Origin: DASRZM01 sp035686365
GTDB lineage: Bacteria; Pseudomonadota; Gammaproteobacteria; Xanthomonadales; Xanthomonadaceae
Direction of reading: 5' to 3'
Length of the DNA: 64,000 nt
Assembly (NCBI GenBank): GCA_035686365.1
Contig: DASRZM010000087.1
Coordinates: 1-64,000 of the forward strand
Position numbers and translations under genes: made by a program. This document shows positions 8,313 through 17,117 of this stretch, piece after piece (positions within the stretch are counted from its first letter, which is position 1; the number at the start of each line of letters is the position of its first letter). Under the pieces are notes generated by a model. The model was not told the DNA's origin and did not search any database. It worked only from the letters and a program-made list of their open reading frames with translations.

Positions 8313-9661
8313 AGCCGACCGCCACCGATCTGTTCGACGACGCCGAGGCGGCGCAACGGCCATTGGCCGAGCGCATGCGTCCGCGCACGCTCGAGGAAAT
8401 GGTCGGGCAGCGGCGCCTGCTCGGTCCGGACGCGCCGCTGCGGCGCGCGATCGAGGCCGGCCGCGTCTACTCGATGGTGCTCTGGGGCCCACCGGGTTGC
8501 GGCAAGACCACCCTGGCCCGGCTCCTGGCGAGCTACGGCGACGCCGAGTTCCGGTCGGTGTCGGCGGTGCTCAGCGGCCTGCCCGAGGTCCGCAGGATCC
8601 TGGCCAAGGCCGAGGCCAACCACGCGCGCGGTCGCCGCACGGTCCTGTTCGTCGACGAGGCGCACCGGTTCAACAAGGCGCAGCAGGACGCTTTCCTGCC
8701 GCACGTCGAGCGCGGCTCGATCCTGTTCGTCGGCGCCACCACGGAAAACCCGTCCTTCGAGCTGAACTCGGCGCTGCTCTCTCGCTGCCGGGTGCACGTG
8801 ATGGACGTGGTGGCAGTGGAGGACATCGTGCTGACACTGCGACGCGCGCTCGCGGACGGGGAGCGCGGGCTCGGCGCCAGTGCGATCCAGGTGCCCGACG
8901 AGCAGCTCGGACTGATCGCCCGGGCCGGCGACGGCGACGTGCGGCGCGCGCTGACGTTGCTGGAGATCGCCGTGGAACTGGCCGCGGGCGAGGGCGCCGA
9001 CGCGCTCTCGAACGACACCCTGTTACAGGTGCTGGCCGATCGCACCCGGCGCTTCGACAAGGGCGGCGAGCAGTTCTACGACCAGATCTCGGCACTGCAC
9101 AAATCGGTGCGCAGCAGCGACCCGGACGCGGCCTTGTACTGGTTCGCCCGCATGCTCGACGGCGGTGCCGATCCGAACTACCTCGCGCGCCGGCTCACGC
9201 GCATGGCGATCGAGGACGTCGGGCTGGCCGATCCGCGTGCCCTGCAGCTGGCGCTCGCGGGGTGGGACAGCTACGAGCGCCTCGGCAGCCCGGAGGGGGA
9301 CCTGGCGCTGGCCGAAGTCGTCATCTACCTGGCGGCGACCGCCAAGAGCAATGCCGCCTACGTTGCGCTCGGCGAAGCCCGCGCCGACGTTGCGGCGCAC
9401 GGCACCCTGCCGGTGCCGCTGCACCTGCGCAACGCGCCCACCGGCCTCATGAAGCAGCTCGGCTATGGCCGCGGCTACCAGTACGACCACGAGGTCGAGG
9501 GCGGCGTCGCGCTGGATCAGGCGTGCCTGCCCGATACCCTGGCGCAGGCGCTGTACTACCGCCCGACCGGGCACGGGCTCGAACAGCGGATGGCCGAAAA
9601 GCTCGATGCACTGCGTGCGGCACGCAAGGCAGCGCGGGACACGTCGCAAAAGGAAGGCTAG
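8309..9661 (+). CDS. rarA: Replication-associated recombination protein A (MgsA/RarA AAA ATPase)
   Basis: The 450-residue clamp-loader-like AAA+ ATPase acts at stalled replication forks. Seen: RPLAERMRPRTLEEMVGQ at the N terminus, Walker A GPPGCGKT at 60-67, Walker B with DEAH at 116-119 followed by RFNKAQQD, and the sensor-1 region GATTENPSFELN. The C-terminal half (KSVRSSDPDAALYW, LARRLTRMAIEDVGLADP, HLRNAPTGLMKQLGYG) is the RarA tetramerisation domain. It starts at GTG overlapping the lolA stop. A strong hairpin straddles its stop codon. Confidence 0.96.
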   Translation: MKPTATDLFDDAEAAQRPLAERMRPRTLEEMVGQRRLLGPDAPLRRAIEAGRVYSMVLWGPPGCGKTTLARLLASYGDAEFRSVSAVLSGLPEVRRILAKAEANHARGRRTVLFVDEAHRFNKAQQDAFLPHVERGSILFVGATTENPSFELNSALLSRCRVHVMDVVAVEDIVLTLRRALADGERGLGASAIQVPDEQLGLIARAGDGDVRRALTLLEIAVELAAGEGADALSNDTLLQVLADRTRRFDKGGEQFYDQISALHKSVRSSDPDAALYWFARMLDGGADPNYLARRLTRMAIEDVGLADPRALQLALAGWDSYERLGSPEGDLALAEVVIYLAATAKSNAAYVALGEARADVAAHGTLPVPLHLRNAPTGLMKQLGYGRGYQYDHEVEGGVALDQACLPDTLAQALYYRPTGHGLEQRMAEKLDALRAARKAARDTSQKEG

Positions 9662-9687
9662 CAGGCTGTTGAAAAACAGCCTGCTAG
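9658..9687. terminator. Perfect 13-bp hairpin at the rarA stop
   Basis: Arms CTAGCAGGCTGTT and AACAGCCTGCTAG enclose a GAAA tetraloop, and the rarA TAG stop lies within the left arm. No T-run follows on either strand, so it may be a Rho-assisted or mRNA-stabilising structure rather than a classical terminator. It is also the first module of the intergenic repeat at 9658-9783. Confidence 0.6.
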
Positions 9688-9783
9688 CCCCCGTCCATGG
9701 ACGGCGGCGCGGCGAAGCAAGCGCACAAGCGCTTGCGTCGCCGGGAGCGAGTCCGGACATGTGGGCGCCGGCCGTGGCGCCCC
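9658..9783 (+). repeat. Modular multi-hairpin intergenic element, copy 1 (divergent member)
   Basis: Four inverted repeats follow one another: the 13-bp hairpin at 9658-9687; the palindrome CCGTCCATGGACGG at 9691-9704; GCAAGCGC/GCGCTTGC with loop ACAA at 9717-9736, extended outside by GGCG/CGCC; and GGGCGCC/GGCGCCC at 9763-9782. The spacer GAGTCCGGACATGTGG matches GAGGCCGGACATGTGCC in the 55.0-kb copy. The order and spacing of modules recall the other copies, but sequence identity is lower. Confidence 0.5.
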
Positions 9784-9867
9784 GCTGCACCGCGGCTTGA
9801 CCGCCGGACGGAGTCGAGCGCAGGCTCGTCCGCGGCCGCTGGGGCCAGGTCCATGGGGAGAACCGAC

Positions 9868-10437
9868 ATGCGTGTGTTCGTGGCCGGCCTGCTCGCCGGC
9901 ATCGTGCTGATGGTCTGGGGGATGCTCGCGCACATGGTGCTGCCGCTCGGCATGACGGGATACAAGGCGCCCAGCGACGACGCCGCGGCGCTCTCGGCAC
10001 TGCAGGCCTCGTTGCCCGAGGAGGGCGTCTACATGCTGCCGTGGATGGACGAGTCGCAGTGGGGCGACGAACAGGCCATGGCGGCGTTCGGCGAGCGCAG
10101 CCGGAGCAACCCGTACGCGTGGGTGGTCTACAACCCGCAGGGGCGCGACAGCACTTCGATGGTTCCGATGCTGGCGGTGCAGTTCGCCACCGTCCTGCTG
10201 GCCGGTGTGCTCGCGGCATGGGTCGTGTCGTTCGCCGCGGTGGCGCTGATGCAGCGCGCACTGATGGTCACGGCGATGGGCGTGTTTGCGTGGGTTGCGA
10301 CCAACGTCCCGTACTGGAACTGGTATCGCTTCCCGCTCGACTTCACGCTGGCCGCGCTCGCCGAGCACGCGATCGGCTGGTTCCTTGGCGGTCTGGCGAT
10401 CGCCTGGTGGCTGGGCCGGAGGCCGGCCGCAGCCTGA
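9868..10437 (+). CDS. Hypothetical four-helix membrane protein
   Basis: I do not recognise this 189-residue protein. Hydrophobic segments lie at about residues 3-24, 95-127 (possibly one long helix), 130-150 and 160-185. A soluble loop between the first two contains EEGVYMLPWMDESQWGDEQA and the Pro/Tyr-rich NPYAWVVYNPQGRDSTSM. The ATG at 9868 has GGGGAG seven bases upstream; the ATG at 9853 does not. It lies between rarA and serS, where many gammaproteobacteria carry crcB, but shows no CrcB motif. A hairpin follows its stop. Confidence 0.65.
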   Translation: MRVFVAGLLAGIVLMVWGMLAHMVLPLGMTGYKAPSDDAAALSALQASLPEEGVYMLPWMDESQWGDEQAMAAFGERSRSNPYAWVVYNPQGRDSTSMVPMLAVQFATVLLAGVLAAWVVSFAAVALMQRALMVTAMGVFAWVATNVPYWNWYRFPLDFTLAALAEHAIGWFLGGLAIAWWLGRRPAAA

Positions 10438-10448
10438 CACGTGGCACG

Positions 10449-10479
10449 GAGCCGCGCCCGGGCAACCGTGGCGCGGCTC
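10449..10479 (+). terminator. Hairpin 12 bases after the membrane-protein stop
   Basis: Perfect 10-bp arms GAGCCGCGCC and GGCGCGGCTC enclose an 11-base loop. No U-tract follows, as is usual at this GC content. It probably marks the transcript end before serS. Confidence 0.45.
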
Positions 10480-10622
10480 GTCCCGGCGGCACATCCTCGT
10501 GCTGCCGCATCGCGCACGCAGGCGCGGGTAGGCGCAGGCAGTCGAGCATGCCGCTGCCGCCGTTGCCTCCCCATGCACCGGACGCGGATAATGGCGCGCT
10601 TTCCGCTCCGGATGCTGTCGCG

Positions 10623-11900
10623 ATGCTAGATATCGGCCTGTTGCGCAGCCAGCCCTCGCTGGTCGCCGAACGCCTGGGAACGCGCGGTTTCGTGCTCGAC
10701 CTCGAGGCATGGGAGACGCTCGAGGCGCGCCGCAAGGCACTGCAGACGCGCACCCAGGAACTGCAGCACCAGCGCAACGCCCGGTCCAAGGCCATCGGCC
10801 AGGCCAAGGCCAAGGGCGAGGACGCCTCCTCGCTGCTGGCCGAAGTGGCCGGGCTGGGCGACGAACTCAAGGCCAACGAACAGGCGCTGGCCGCGCTGCA
10901 GGCCGAAATCGATGCACTGCTGCTGGGCATCCCCAACCTGCCGCACGAGTCGGTGCCGGCCGGCCGCGACGAGCGCGACAATATCGAGATCCGCCGCTGG
11001 GGCGAGCCGCGCGGGTTCGGCTTCGAGGTGCGCGACCATGTCGCCCTGGGCGAGCGCCACGGCTGGCTCGACGCCGAATCCGGAGCCAGGCTTTCGGGTG
11101 CCCGCTTCACCGTCATGCGCGGCGCGCTGGCGCGGCTGCACCGCGCGCTGGCGCAGTTCATGCTCGATCTGCACGTGGGCCAGCACGGCTATACCGAATG
11201 CAACGTGCCGCTGTTGGTCAATGCCGAGTCGATGCTGGGGACCGGGCAGCTGCCCAAGTTCGCCGAAGACCTGTTCGTGACCGCAGTCGGCGAGTCGCCG
11301 CGGTACCTGATCCCGACTGCCGAGGTGCCGCTGACGAACCTGGCACGCGATTCGATCCTCGAAGCGGACCGGCTGCCGGCATGGTTGACCGCACACACGC
11401 CGTGCTTCCGTGCCGAGGCCGGCAGCTACGGCAAGGACGTGCGCGGAATGATCCGCCAGCACCAGTTCGAAAAGGTGGAGCTGGTGGCGCTGACCGCGCC
11501 GCAGCATTCCTACCAGGCGCACGAGGCCATGCTCTCGCACGCCGAGGCCGTGCTGCAGCGGCTCGGGCTGCCGTACCGCGTGGTGCTGCTGTGCACCGGC
11601 GACATGGGCTTCGCCGCCGCCAAGACCTACGACATCGAGGTCTGGCTGCCGGGGCAGGGCGCCTACCGCGAGATCTCCTCGGTCTCCAACTGCGAGGATT
11701 TCCAGGCACGGCGGATGCAGGCGCGCTGGCGCAACCCGGACACCGGCAAGCCCGAGCCGCTGCACACGCTCAATGGTTCCGGCGTCGCGGTCGGCCGCGC
11801 GCTGATCGCGGTCATGGAGAACTACCAGGCCGAGGACGGGTCGATCGCAGTGCCCGAGGTCCTGCGCCCGTACATGAGCGGTGCCGAGCGCATCGTCTGA
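10623..11900 (+). CDS. serS: Serine--tRNA ligase
   Basis: The 425-residue class II synthetase charges tRNA-Ser. An N-terminal coiled-coil arm (about residues 30-100, including ARRKALQTRTQELQHQRNAR) binds the tRNA long arm. The catalytic core shows TAEVPLTN, motif 2 FRAEAGSYGKDVRGMIRQHQF, and motif 3 NGSGVAVGRALIAVMENYQ. The ATG at 10623 gives the canonical MLDIGLLRSQP start; no clear ribosome site precedes it. tRNA-Ser(UGA), one of its substrates, lies 63 bases downstream. Confidence 0.97.
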   Translation: MLDIGLLRSQPSLVAERLGTRGFVLDLEAWETLEARRKALQTRTQELQHQRNARSKAIGQAKAKGEDASSLLAEVAGLGDELKANEQALAALQAEIDALLLGIPNLPHESVPAGRDERDNIEIRRWGEPRGFGFEVRDHVALGERHGWLDAESGARLSGARFTVMRGALARLHRALAQFMLDLHVGQHGYTECNVPLLVNAESMLGTGQLPKFAEDLFVTAVGESPRYLIPTAEVPLTNLARDSILEADRLPAWLTAHTPCFRAEAGSYGKDVRGMIRQHQFEKVELVALTAPQHSYQAHEAMLSHAEAVLQRLGLPYRVVLLCTGDMGFAAAKTYDIEVWLPGQGAYREISSVSNCEDFQARRMQARWRNPDTGKPEPLHTLNGSGVAVGRALIAVMENYQAEDGSIAVPEVLRPYMSGAERIV

Positions 11901-11963
11901 GGGCTGGGCCTCGCATCCGCCCCGCCCGGGCGGTACTCTGCCGCGGCATGGATCGAAGTCGAT

Positions 11964-12051
11964 GGAGAGGTGGCCGAGTGGTCGATGGCACCGGTCTTGA
12001 AAACCGGCAATCCGCAAGGATTCGTGGGTTCGAATCCCACCCTCTCCGCCA
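11964..12051 (+). tRNA. tRNA-Ser(UGA)
   Basis: The 88-base class II tRNA has a 7-bp acceptor stem GGAGAGG/CCTCTCC, discriminator G and an encoded CCA at 12049-12051. The anticodon stem is CCGGT/ACCGG around loop CTTGAAA with anticodon TGA at 11998-12000. A long variable arm (CAATCCGCAAGGATTCG region) and the T loop GTTCGAATC are present. It reads UCA and related serine codons. Antisense frames across it are spurious. Confidence 0.97.
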
Positions 12052-12126
12052 CCCCCCCGTTGCAACCAGCCGCCCCCTGAAATACCTTCCGCCCCGGGGG
12101 TGCTTTCCAGCTTTGGGGGAAATCCG

Positions 12127-12753
12127 ATGATCCGTGTCTATCTGGTCGACGACCACGCGATCGTGCGCGCCGGTGTCGCCGCGATCCTGGCCGACCGTAC
12201 CGATATCGAAGTGGTGGGCAGCGCCGCTTCGGGCGAAGAAGCGCTGCCGGAAATCCGCCGCCTCGATCCCGACGTGGTGCTCTGCGATCTGCACCTGCCG
12301 GGCATCAGCGGCCTGGAGGTCACCGAGCGCATCGTGCGCGGCCAGTACGGACCGCGGGTCGTGATCCTGTCGGTCCAGGAGGAAGGGCCCTACCCGCGGC
12401 GGGTTCTGGAAGCCGGCGCGAGCGGCTACGTGACCAAGGCCGGCGAGGCGACCGAACTGCTGCGCGCGATCCGCGAAGTCGCAGCCGGCCGGCGCTATCT
12501 CGGGGGCGAGGTCGCACGGCAGCTGGCGCTGTCGGCCCTCAGCGGCAAGGACAACCCGTTCGACACGCTCTCACCGCGCGAACTGGAAGTGGCCCGCCAC
12601 ATGGCGCGCGGCAATCGTACCTCGCAGATCGCCGACTGCCTGAAGCTGAGCCCGAAAACCGTGGCCACGCACAAATACAGGCTCTACGAAAAGCTCGGCA
12701 TCGGCGACCCGGTCACCCTGGCCCGCCTGGCCTCGCAGTTCGGCGTGGTCTGA
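12127..12753 (+). CDS. uvrY: LuxR-family response regulator, GacA/UvrY-like
   Basis: This 208-residue two-component regulator has a receiver domain at about 1-120 with acidic pair D8/D9, phosphoacceptor D54, Ser82 and Lys104. A LuxR/NarL helix-turn-helix occupies about 143-192 (SPRELEVARHMARGNRTSQIADCL, SPKTVATHKYRLYEKLGI). Full-length similarity, including the opening MIRVYLVDDHAIVRAG and the ending LARLASQFG, points to the GacA/UvrY group that controls CsrA-sequestering small RNAs. No partner kinase and no uvrC (its usual neighbour) are present, so the symbol is provisional. The ATG at 12127 follows a G-rich ribosome site TTGGGGGAAA. Confidence 0.8.
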   Translation: MIRVYLVDDHAIVRAGVAAILADRTDIEVVGSAASGEEALPEIRRLDPDVVLCDLHLPGISGLEVTERIVRGQYGPRVVILSVQEEGPYPRRVLEAGASGYVTKAGEATELLRAIREVAAGRRYLGGEVARQLALSALSGKDNPFDTLSPRELEVARHMARGNRTSQIADCLKLSPKTVATHKYRLYEKLGIGDPVTLARLASQFGVV

Positions 12754-12756
12754 CGG

Positions 12757-12780
12757 CCGCGCCCACGCCGGTCGGCGCGG
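12757..12780. terminator. Hairpin between convergent response regulator and rne
   Basis: Arms CCGCGCC and GGCGCGG surround a 10-base loop in the 40-base gap between the two convergent stops. It could act for both strands; no T-run is present. Confidence 0.4.
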
Positions 12781-12793
12781 GCGCAGGCTCATT

Positions 12794-15760
12794 TCATCCG
12801 GTGCCGCCTGGTCCATCGGCGGGCCGGGGCGGCGGCGGTGCCGGCGGCGGCTCGCGACGGGTGTCCTGCTCGCTGCCGTGCTCGGACGGACGGGCCGGCT
12901 CGCCGGCCGCCGTCGTGGAGTCGACCGGGCGCTGGGCCGGCGGCGGCGGGTCCTCGCGGCGTGGTTCGGAAGCCGGTGCGATCCCTGCCGGGCGCGCGGT
13001 CTCCACGCGCGGCGGCTCGACGGTACGGACAGGCGCCGCCTCCACGGGCTTGGGCGCCGGGGCCGGCGGTGGCGCCTGGGTCGTCACGGGCGCGACCGGA
13101 GTCGCGGGCTCGCCAGGGTGCGGCGCCGGAACCGGTGACGGGTCCCGGACGACCGACTCGCGCACGGCCGACGTCTCCGCAGCAGGCGATTCCCGCCGCG
13201 TCGGTGCGGTCTCGGGCTCCGCTGCTGCGCCCGGCTCGGGCTTCGGTCTCGAAGGCTCCGGCACCGATGGCGCCGCAACGATTTGAGCGGGCGCGACTGG
13301 CCCGGGGGCCGCGGGACCGCGCATCGGGGCTGTCGACCCGGCGTGGCTGCCGGGGTCCGTCGCAATGGGCGGTGGCGCGCCGGTCCGGGACGATGGCGTC
13401 CCGTCGACCGACACAGGTGCCGGCTCGGGCACGACCGCTTCGGCTGCACGTTCGTCGCCCGCGGGGCGCTCGCTCCGGGGCTGCCGGCGGCGCGAACGGG
13501 GCTGCGCCCGCTCCGGCGCGCTGGAAGGCTCCTCGTCCTCGAAGTCCAGCCGTGGCTGGGACGGCGGGGCTTCGGGCGCTGCGCCGCCGGCTGCACCGGC
13601 CGCACGCTTGCGCCGGCGTCCGCCGCGACGGCCGCGACGGCGCTTGCCCGGTTCCATCGCGGACTTGTCGGCATCGGCGTGCTCGGTCACCTGGCTTGCC
13701 GCGACCTGGCTTGCCGCGACCGGTGCGGCGCTGGGTTCGGGACCGGCGACAGGACCGGCCAGAGCGGGTTGCGACTGCGCCGGCTGGTCGGCCACCGCGG
13801 CAGCGGTCTCGGGCTGCTTCGGCGCCTGCTCCCGCTCGCGCCTGGCGCGCGGTGGACGTGCCTCGCGGGTCTTGGACTGCTTGCCACGATCGCGACCCTC
13901 GCCCTCGAAGCGGCCGCGCTCGGTGCGCCGCCGCCCTTCGCCACGTGTGCTCTTACGCGGTTCGCCGCGCCGCGCGTCCCGGTCCGTGGAGCGGGCGGAC
14001 GCCGTTGCCGGCCGCGGCTTCGAAGCGGCCTGGGCCGCAGGTGCGGCGCCTCCCCCGCGGAAAAAGCCGAGGATGCGCGAGAGCACGCCGGCCCTGCCGG
14101 CGCGCGCGGGCGTTGCGGCCGGGCCCTGGACCTCGGATTCGTACTCGCGCACCGGTGCAGGCTGGACTGGCCTGACCGCGGTCACGGCAGGCGGGTCCGG
14201 GATGTTCAGGTGGGCGCGGGTCAGGGTGTGGGTTTCGAGCTTGCGCGGCGTCGTGCGCTGGTAGCTGGGCCGCGCGGTCTCCTCGCCTAGCTCGTTATCG
14301 CGCAGGCGCGTGACCTCGTAGTGCGGGGTCTTGAGCTGCCCGTCGGCCACGAGCACGATCGGCGCGTCGTGCCGGCCCTCGATCTCGCTGAGCGCCCGGC
14401 GCTTTTCGTTGAGCAGGTAGTTGGCGATCTCGATGGGCGCCTGCACCAGCACCTGGCCGGTGTTCTCCTTCATCGCGTGCTCTTCGAGCAAGCGCAGGAT
14501 CGACAGCGACAGCGACTCCACGCTGCGGATGCGGCCGTGGCCGGAGCAGCGTGGGCACACTTCCTGGGTGGCCTCGCCCAGCGACGGGCGCAGGCGCTGG
14601 CGCGACATCTCCAGCAGGCCGAAGCGGGAGATCCGGCCGACCTGGACGCGCGCGCGGTCGTGCTTGAGCGCCAGTCGCAGGCGCTCCTCGACCTCTCGCT
14701 GGTGGCGGCTGGAGCCCATGTCGATGAAGTCGATCACGATCAGGCCGCCCAGATCGCGCAGCCGCAGCTGCCGGGCGATCTCGTCGGCCGCCTCCAGGTT
14801 GGTCTGGAACGCGGTCTCCTCGATGTCGCTGCCCTTGGTGGCGCGCGCGGAGTTGACGTCGATCGAGGTCAGCGCCTCGGTGTGGTCGACCACGATGGCG
14901 CCGCCGGCGGGCAGGCGCACCTCGCGCTCGTAGGCGTTCTCGATCTGGGTCTCGATCTGGAAGCGGTTGAACAGCGGCGTGGCGTCGCTGTAGCGCTTGA
15001 GCTTGCGCAGCTGGTGCGGCATCACCTGCTGCATGAAGTCGACCGCCTCCTGGTACATGGCGTCGTTGTCGATCAGGATCTCGCCGATCTCGGCGCGCAG
15101 GTAGTCGCGCAGCGCCCGGATGATCAGGCGGCTTTCCTGGTAGATCAGGAACGGGGCAGGCCTGGACAGGGCCGCGTCGGTGATCGACTTCCATACCTGC
15201 AGCAGGTAGTCCAGGTCCCACTGCAGTTCCTCGGCGTCACGACCGACGCCGGCGGTGCGGATGATCACCCCCATGTCGTCCGGGATCTGCAGCGTGTCCA
15301 TCGCCTCGCGCAGCGCCTGGCGGTCTTCGCCCTCGATCCGGCGGGAGACGCCGCCCGCGCTCGGGCTGTTGGGCATCAGGACCATGTAGCGGCCGGCCAG
15401 CGAGATGAAGGTGGTCAGCGCCGCGCCCTTGGTGCCGCGCTCCTCCTTGTCGACCTGGACGACGACTTCCTGGCCTTCGCGCAGCAGTTCCTTGATGGCC
15501 CCCTTGCCGGGGTCCACACCGTCCCGGAAGTAGTCGCTGGAGACCTCCTTGAGCGGCAGGAAGCCGTGGCGGTCGGCGCCGTACTCGACGAACGCGGCCT
15601 CCAGGGAGGGTTCGATCCGGGTGATGCGGCCCTTGTAGATATTCGACTTCTTCTGCTCCCGCGAGGGATGCTCGATGTCGATGTCGTACAGGGTCTGTCC
15701 GTCGACGATGGCGACGCGCAGTTCCTCCTGCTGCGTCGCGTTGATCAGAATCCTTTTCAT
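12794..15760 (-). CDS. rne: Ribonuclease E
   Basis: The 988-residue endoribonuclease is the core of the RNA degradosome. The conserved N-terminal half has the MKRILINATQ start, S1 domain (about 36-118), the DNase-like catalytic region with metal-binding Asp in SIDVNSARAT and IDFIDMGS, and the Zn-link CPRC at 402-405. From about residue 520 the protein becomes a disordered Arg/Pro/Ala-rich scaffold with basic RRGRRGGRRRKR-type patches and a very Pro-rich end. The ATG at 15760 has GAGGA about nine bases upstream; a TTG one codon earlier is less likely. It is divergent from rluC, as in E. coli. The tail is low-complexity and will align poorly. Confidence 0.97.
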   Translation of the reverse strand: MKRILINATQQEELRVAIVDGQTLYDIDIEHPSREQKKSNIYKGRITRIEPSLEAAFVEYGADRHGFLPLKEVSSDYFRDGVDPGKGAIKELLREGQEVVVQVDKEERGTKGAALTTFISLAGRYMVLMPNSPSAGGVSRRIEGEDRQALREAMDTLQIPDDMGVIIRTAGVGRDAEELQWDLDYLLQVWKSITDAALSRPAPFLIYQESRLIIRALRDYLRAEIGEILIDNDAMYQEAVDFMQQVMPHQLRKLKRYSDATPLFNRFQIETQIENAYEREVRLPAGGAIVVDHTEALTSIDVNSARATKGSDIEETAFQTNLEAADEIARQLRLRDLGGLIVIDFIDMGSSRHQREVEERLRLALKHDRARVQVGRISRFGLLEMSRQRLRPSLGEATQEVCPRCSGHGRIRSVESLSLSILRLLEEHAMKENTGQVLVQAPIEIANYLLNEKRRALSEIEGRHDAPIVLVADGQLKTPHYEVTRLRDNELGEETARPSYQRTTPRKLETHTLTRAHLNIPDPPAVTAVRPVQPAPVREYESEVQGPAATPARAGRAGVLSRILGFFRGGGAAPAAQAASKPRPATASARSTDRDARRGEPRKSTRGEGRRRTERGRFEGEGRDRGKQSKTREARPPRARREREQAPKQPETAAAVADQPAQSQPALAGPVAGPEPSAAPVAASQVAASQVTEHADADKSAMEPGKRRRGRRGGRRRKRAAGAAGGAAPEAPPSQPRLDFEDEEPSSAPERAQPRSRRRQPRSERPAGDERAAEAVVPEPAPVSVDGTPSSRTGAPPPIATDPGSHAGSTAPMRGPAAPGPVAPAQIVAAPSVPEPSRPKPEPGAAAEPETAPTRRESPAAETSAVRESVVRDPSPVPAPHPGEPATPVAPVTTQAPPPAPAPKPVEAAPVRTVEPPRVETARPAGIAPASEPRREDPPPPAQRPVDSTTAAGEPARPSEHGSEQDTRREPPPAPPPPRPADGPGGTG

Positions 15761-16153
15761 CAATCATTCCTCACGCGCTCAACCGCGAGGAACGCCGGCG
15801 TAATGTATGGACCCGTCGCCATGGCGGCGGGTCTGCACGAAACTCCAGCGCTACGGATACCGGCAGGCGAGAGCCTGCGGGAGCGCTCAATGAAACCCAG
15901 GACCGGACCGGCGCATGCGCAGGTCCGGCATCCAATCGGCCGGGTCGGTGCGCCCAACAGCCCGCACCCTCCGACTCGGCGAGTCCGCCCCGATTGCGCG
16001 GTACAGGGCCGGAGCCGCTACCATGCCCGTTACGGGCGGCGGCCAACCGCTGCATCACACGATCCGCGGGAATTGCGTTGCCTGCCGTAAGTTTTTGAGC
16101 GGGCAACGGAATCTGGACGATTCTCGCGGCGGCCAGTTTAGCAACGAGACCCG
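15761..16153. promoter_or_regulatory. Divergent rne/rluC gap with a structured rne leader
   Basis: This 393-base gap has no gene. Four inverted repeats are visible: ACCCG/CGGGT around GCCATGGC near 15811-15832; AGCGCT (15847-15852) and AGCGCT (15882-15887) flanking GCAGGC-GAGA-GCCTGC (15863-15878); CGGACC/GGTCCG near 15905-15927 around the palindrome GCGCATGCGC; and GCCCGT/ACGGGC at 16025-16037. E. coli rne has a structured 5' leader of similar length through which RNase E controls its own mRNA, so the same role is plausible here. I could not assign promoters. Confidence 0.5.
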
Positions 16154-17095
16154 ATGGCGGCAATCGGTCCAGCGCCGCGCGTCCGCAACGAGACGATCGA
16201 GCCCGATCGCGCCGGACAGCGCCTCGACAATTTCCTGCTCGGAGCGCTCAAGGGCGCCCCGCGCAGCCTGGTCTACCGCCTGCTGCGCTCGGGCCAGGTC
16301 CGGGTCAACGGTCGCCGGGCCAGGCCGGGCCAGCGGCTGGAGGCAGGCGACGTGGTGCGGATACCCCCGGTCCGGCTGGATCCGGAGCCGGAGGCACGGG
16401 CCGCCGGAAGCGCACGGCTGCAACTCATCGAGTCGTGCATCGTGCATGAGGACGAGCGCCTGCTGGCGCTGGACAAGCCCAGCGGACTGGCCTCCCACGG
16501 CGGCAGCGGCATCGACTTCGGCGCGATCGAACTGCTGCGGCAGTCGCGGCCGGAGGAGTCGCTGGAACTGGTCCACCGGCTCGATCGCGACACCAGCGGC
16601 CTGCTGGTGGTCGCCCGCAAGCGTTCGGCCCTGCTTGCGCTCCAGACTGCCATGCGGGGAGGACGGGTGGCCAAGCGTTACCTGGCCTTGCTGACCGGTC
16701 GCCTGGCGGGCGATCGCTTCACCGTCGATGTGCCGCTGTCGCGCGCGCGCGAAGTCGGCGGCGAACGCATGGTGCGGGTCGAGCACGAAGGCAAGCCCTC
16801 GGTCAGCCACTTCCGGCTGATCGAGCGCCGCGGCGGCCACAGCTACACCGAGGTGGGGATCGACACCGGCCGCACTCACCAGATCCGTGTGCACGCAGCG
16901 CACATCGGCCATCCGGTCGCCGGCGACGACAAGTACGGGGACCGCGAGATCAACCGGCGGCTGCGCGAGAGCACCGGCCTGCGGCGCATGTTCCTGCATG
17001 CGGCCAGCCTGGAATTCGAGCTCGGGCAGACCTCGTACCTGCTGTCGGCACCGCTTCCTGCGGACCTGTCCGAAGTGCTCGATGCGCTGGGCTGA
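16154..17095 (+). CDS. rluC: 23S rRNA pseudouridine synthase RluC
   Basis: The 313-residue enzyme makes pseudouridines in 23S rRNA helices around positions 955, 2504 and 2580 (E. coli numbering, family knowledge). An S4 RNA-binding domain spans about 17-75 (RAGQRLDNFLLGALKGAP), followed by the RluA-type catalytic domain with HRLDRDTSG at 141-149 (catalytic Asp144), AKRYLALLTG, TGRTHQIRVH and HPVAGDDKYGD. RluC rather than RluD is preferred because of its divergent position beside rne. Confidence 0.93.
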   Translation: MAAIGPAPRVRNETIEPDRAGQRLDNFLLGALKGAPRSLVYRLLRSGQVRVNGRRARPGQRLEAGDVVRIPPVRLDPEPEARAAGSARLQLIESCIVHEDERLLALDKPSGLASHGGSGIDFGAIELLRQSRPEESLELVHRLDRDTSGLLVVARKRSALLALQTAMRGGRVAKRYLALLTGRLAGDRFTVDVPLSRAREVGGERMVRVEHEGKPSVSHFRLIERRGGHSYTEVGIDTGRTHQIRVHAAHIGHPVAGDDKYGDREINRRLRESTGLRRMFLHAASLEFELGQTSYLLSAPLPADLSEVLDALG

Positions 17096-17117
17096 GCCCG
17101 CGACCGCACCTGGGGAG

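Noticed and set aside
12052..12058. Run of seven C directly after the tRNA CCA end
   Set aside because: Too short and non-coding; no sign of slippage function or terminator T-run.
11812..12294. Minus-strand frames with peptides like GWDSNPR and RVGFEPTNP
   Set aside because: They are antisense translations of tRNA-Ser, a well-known spurious product in databases.
12838..14290. Plus-strand frames of 300-445 codons opposite the rne tail
   Set aside because: They mirror the low-complexity C-terminal region of RNase E and have no family features.
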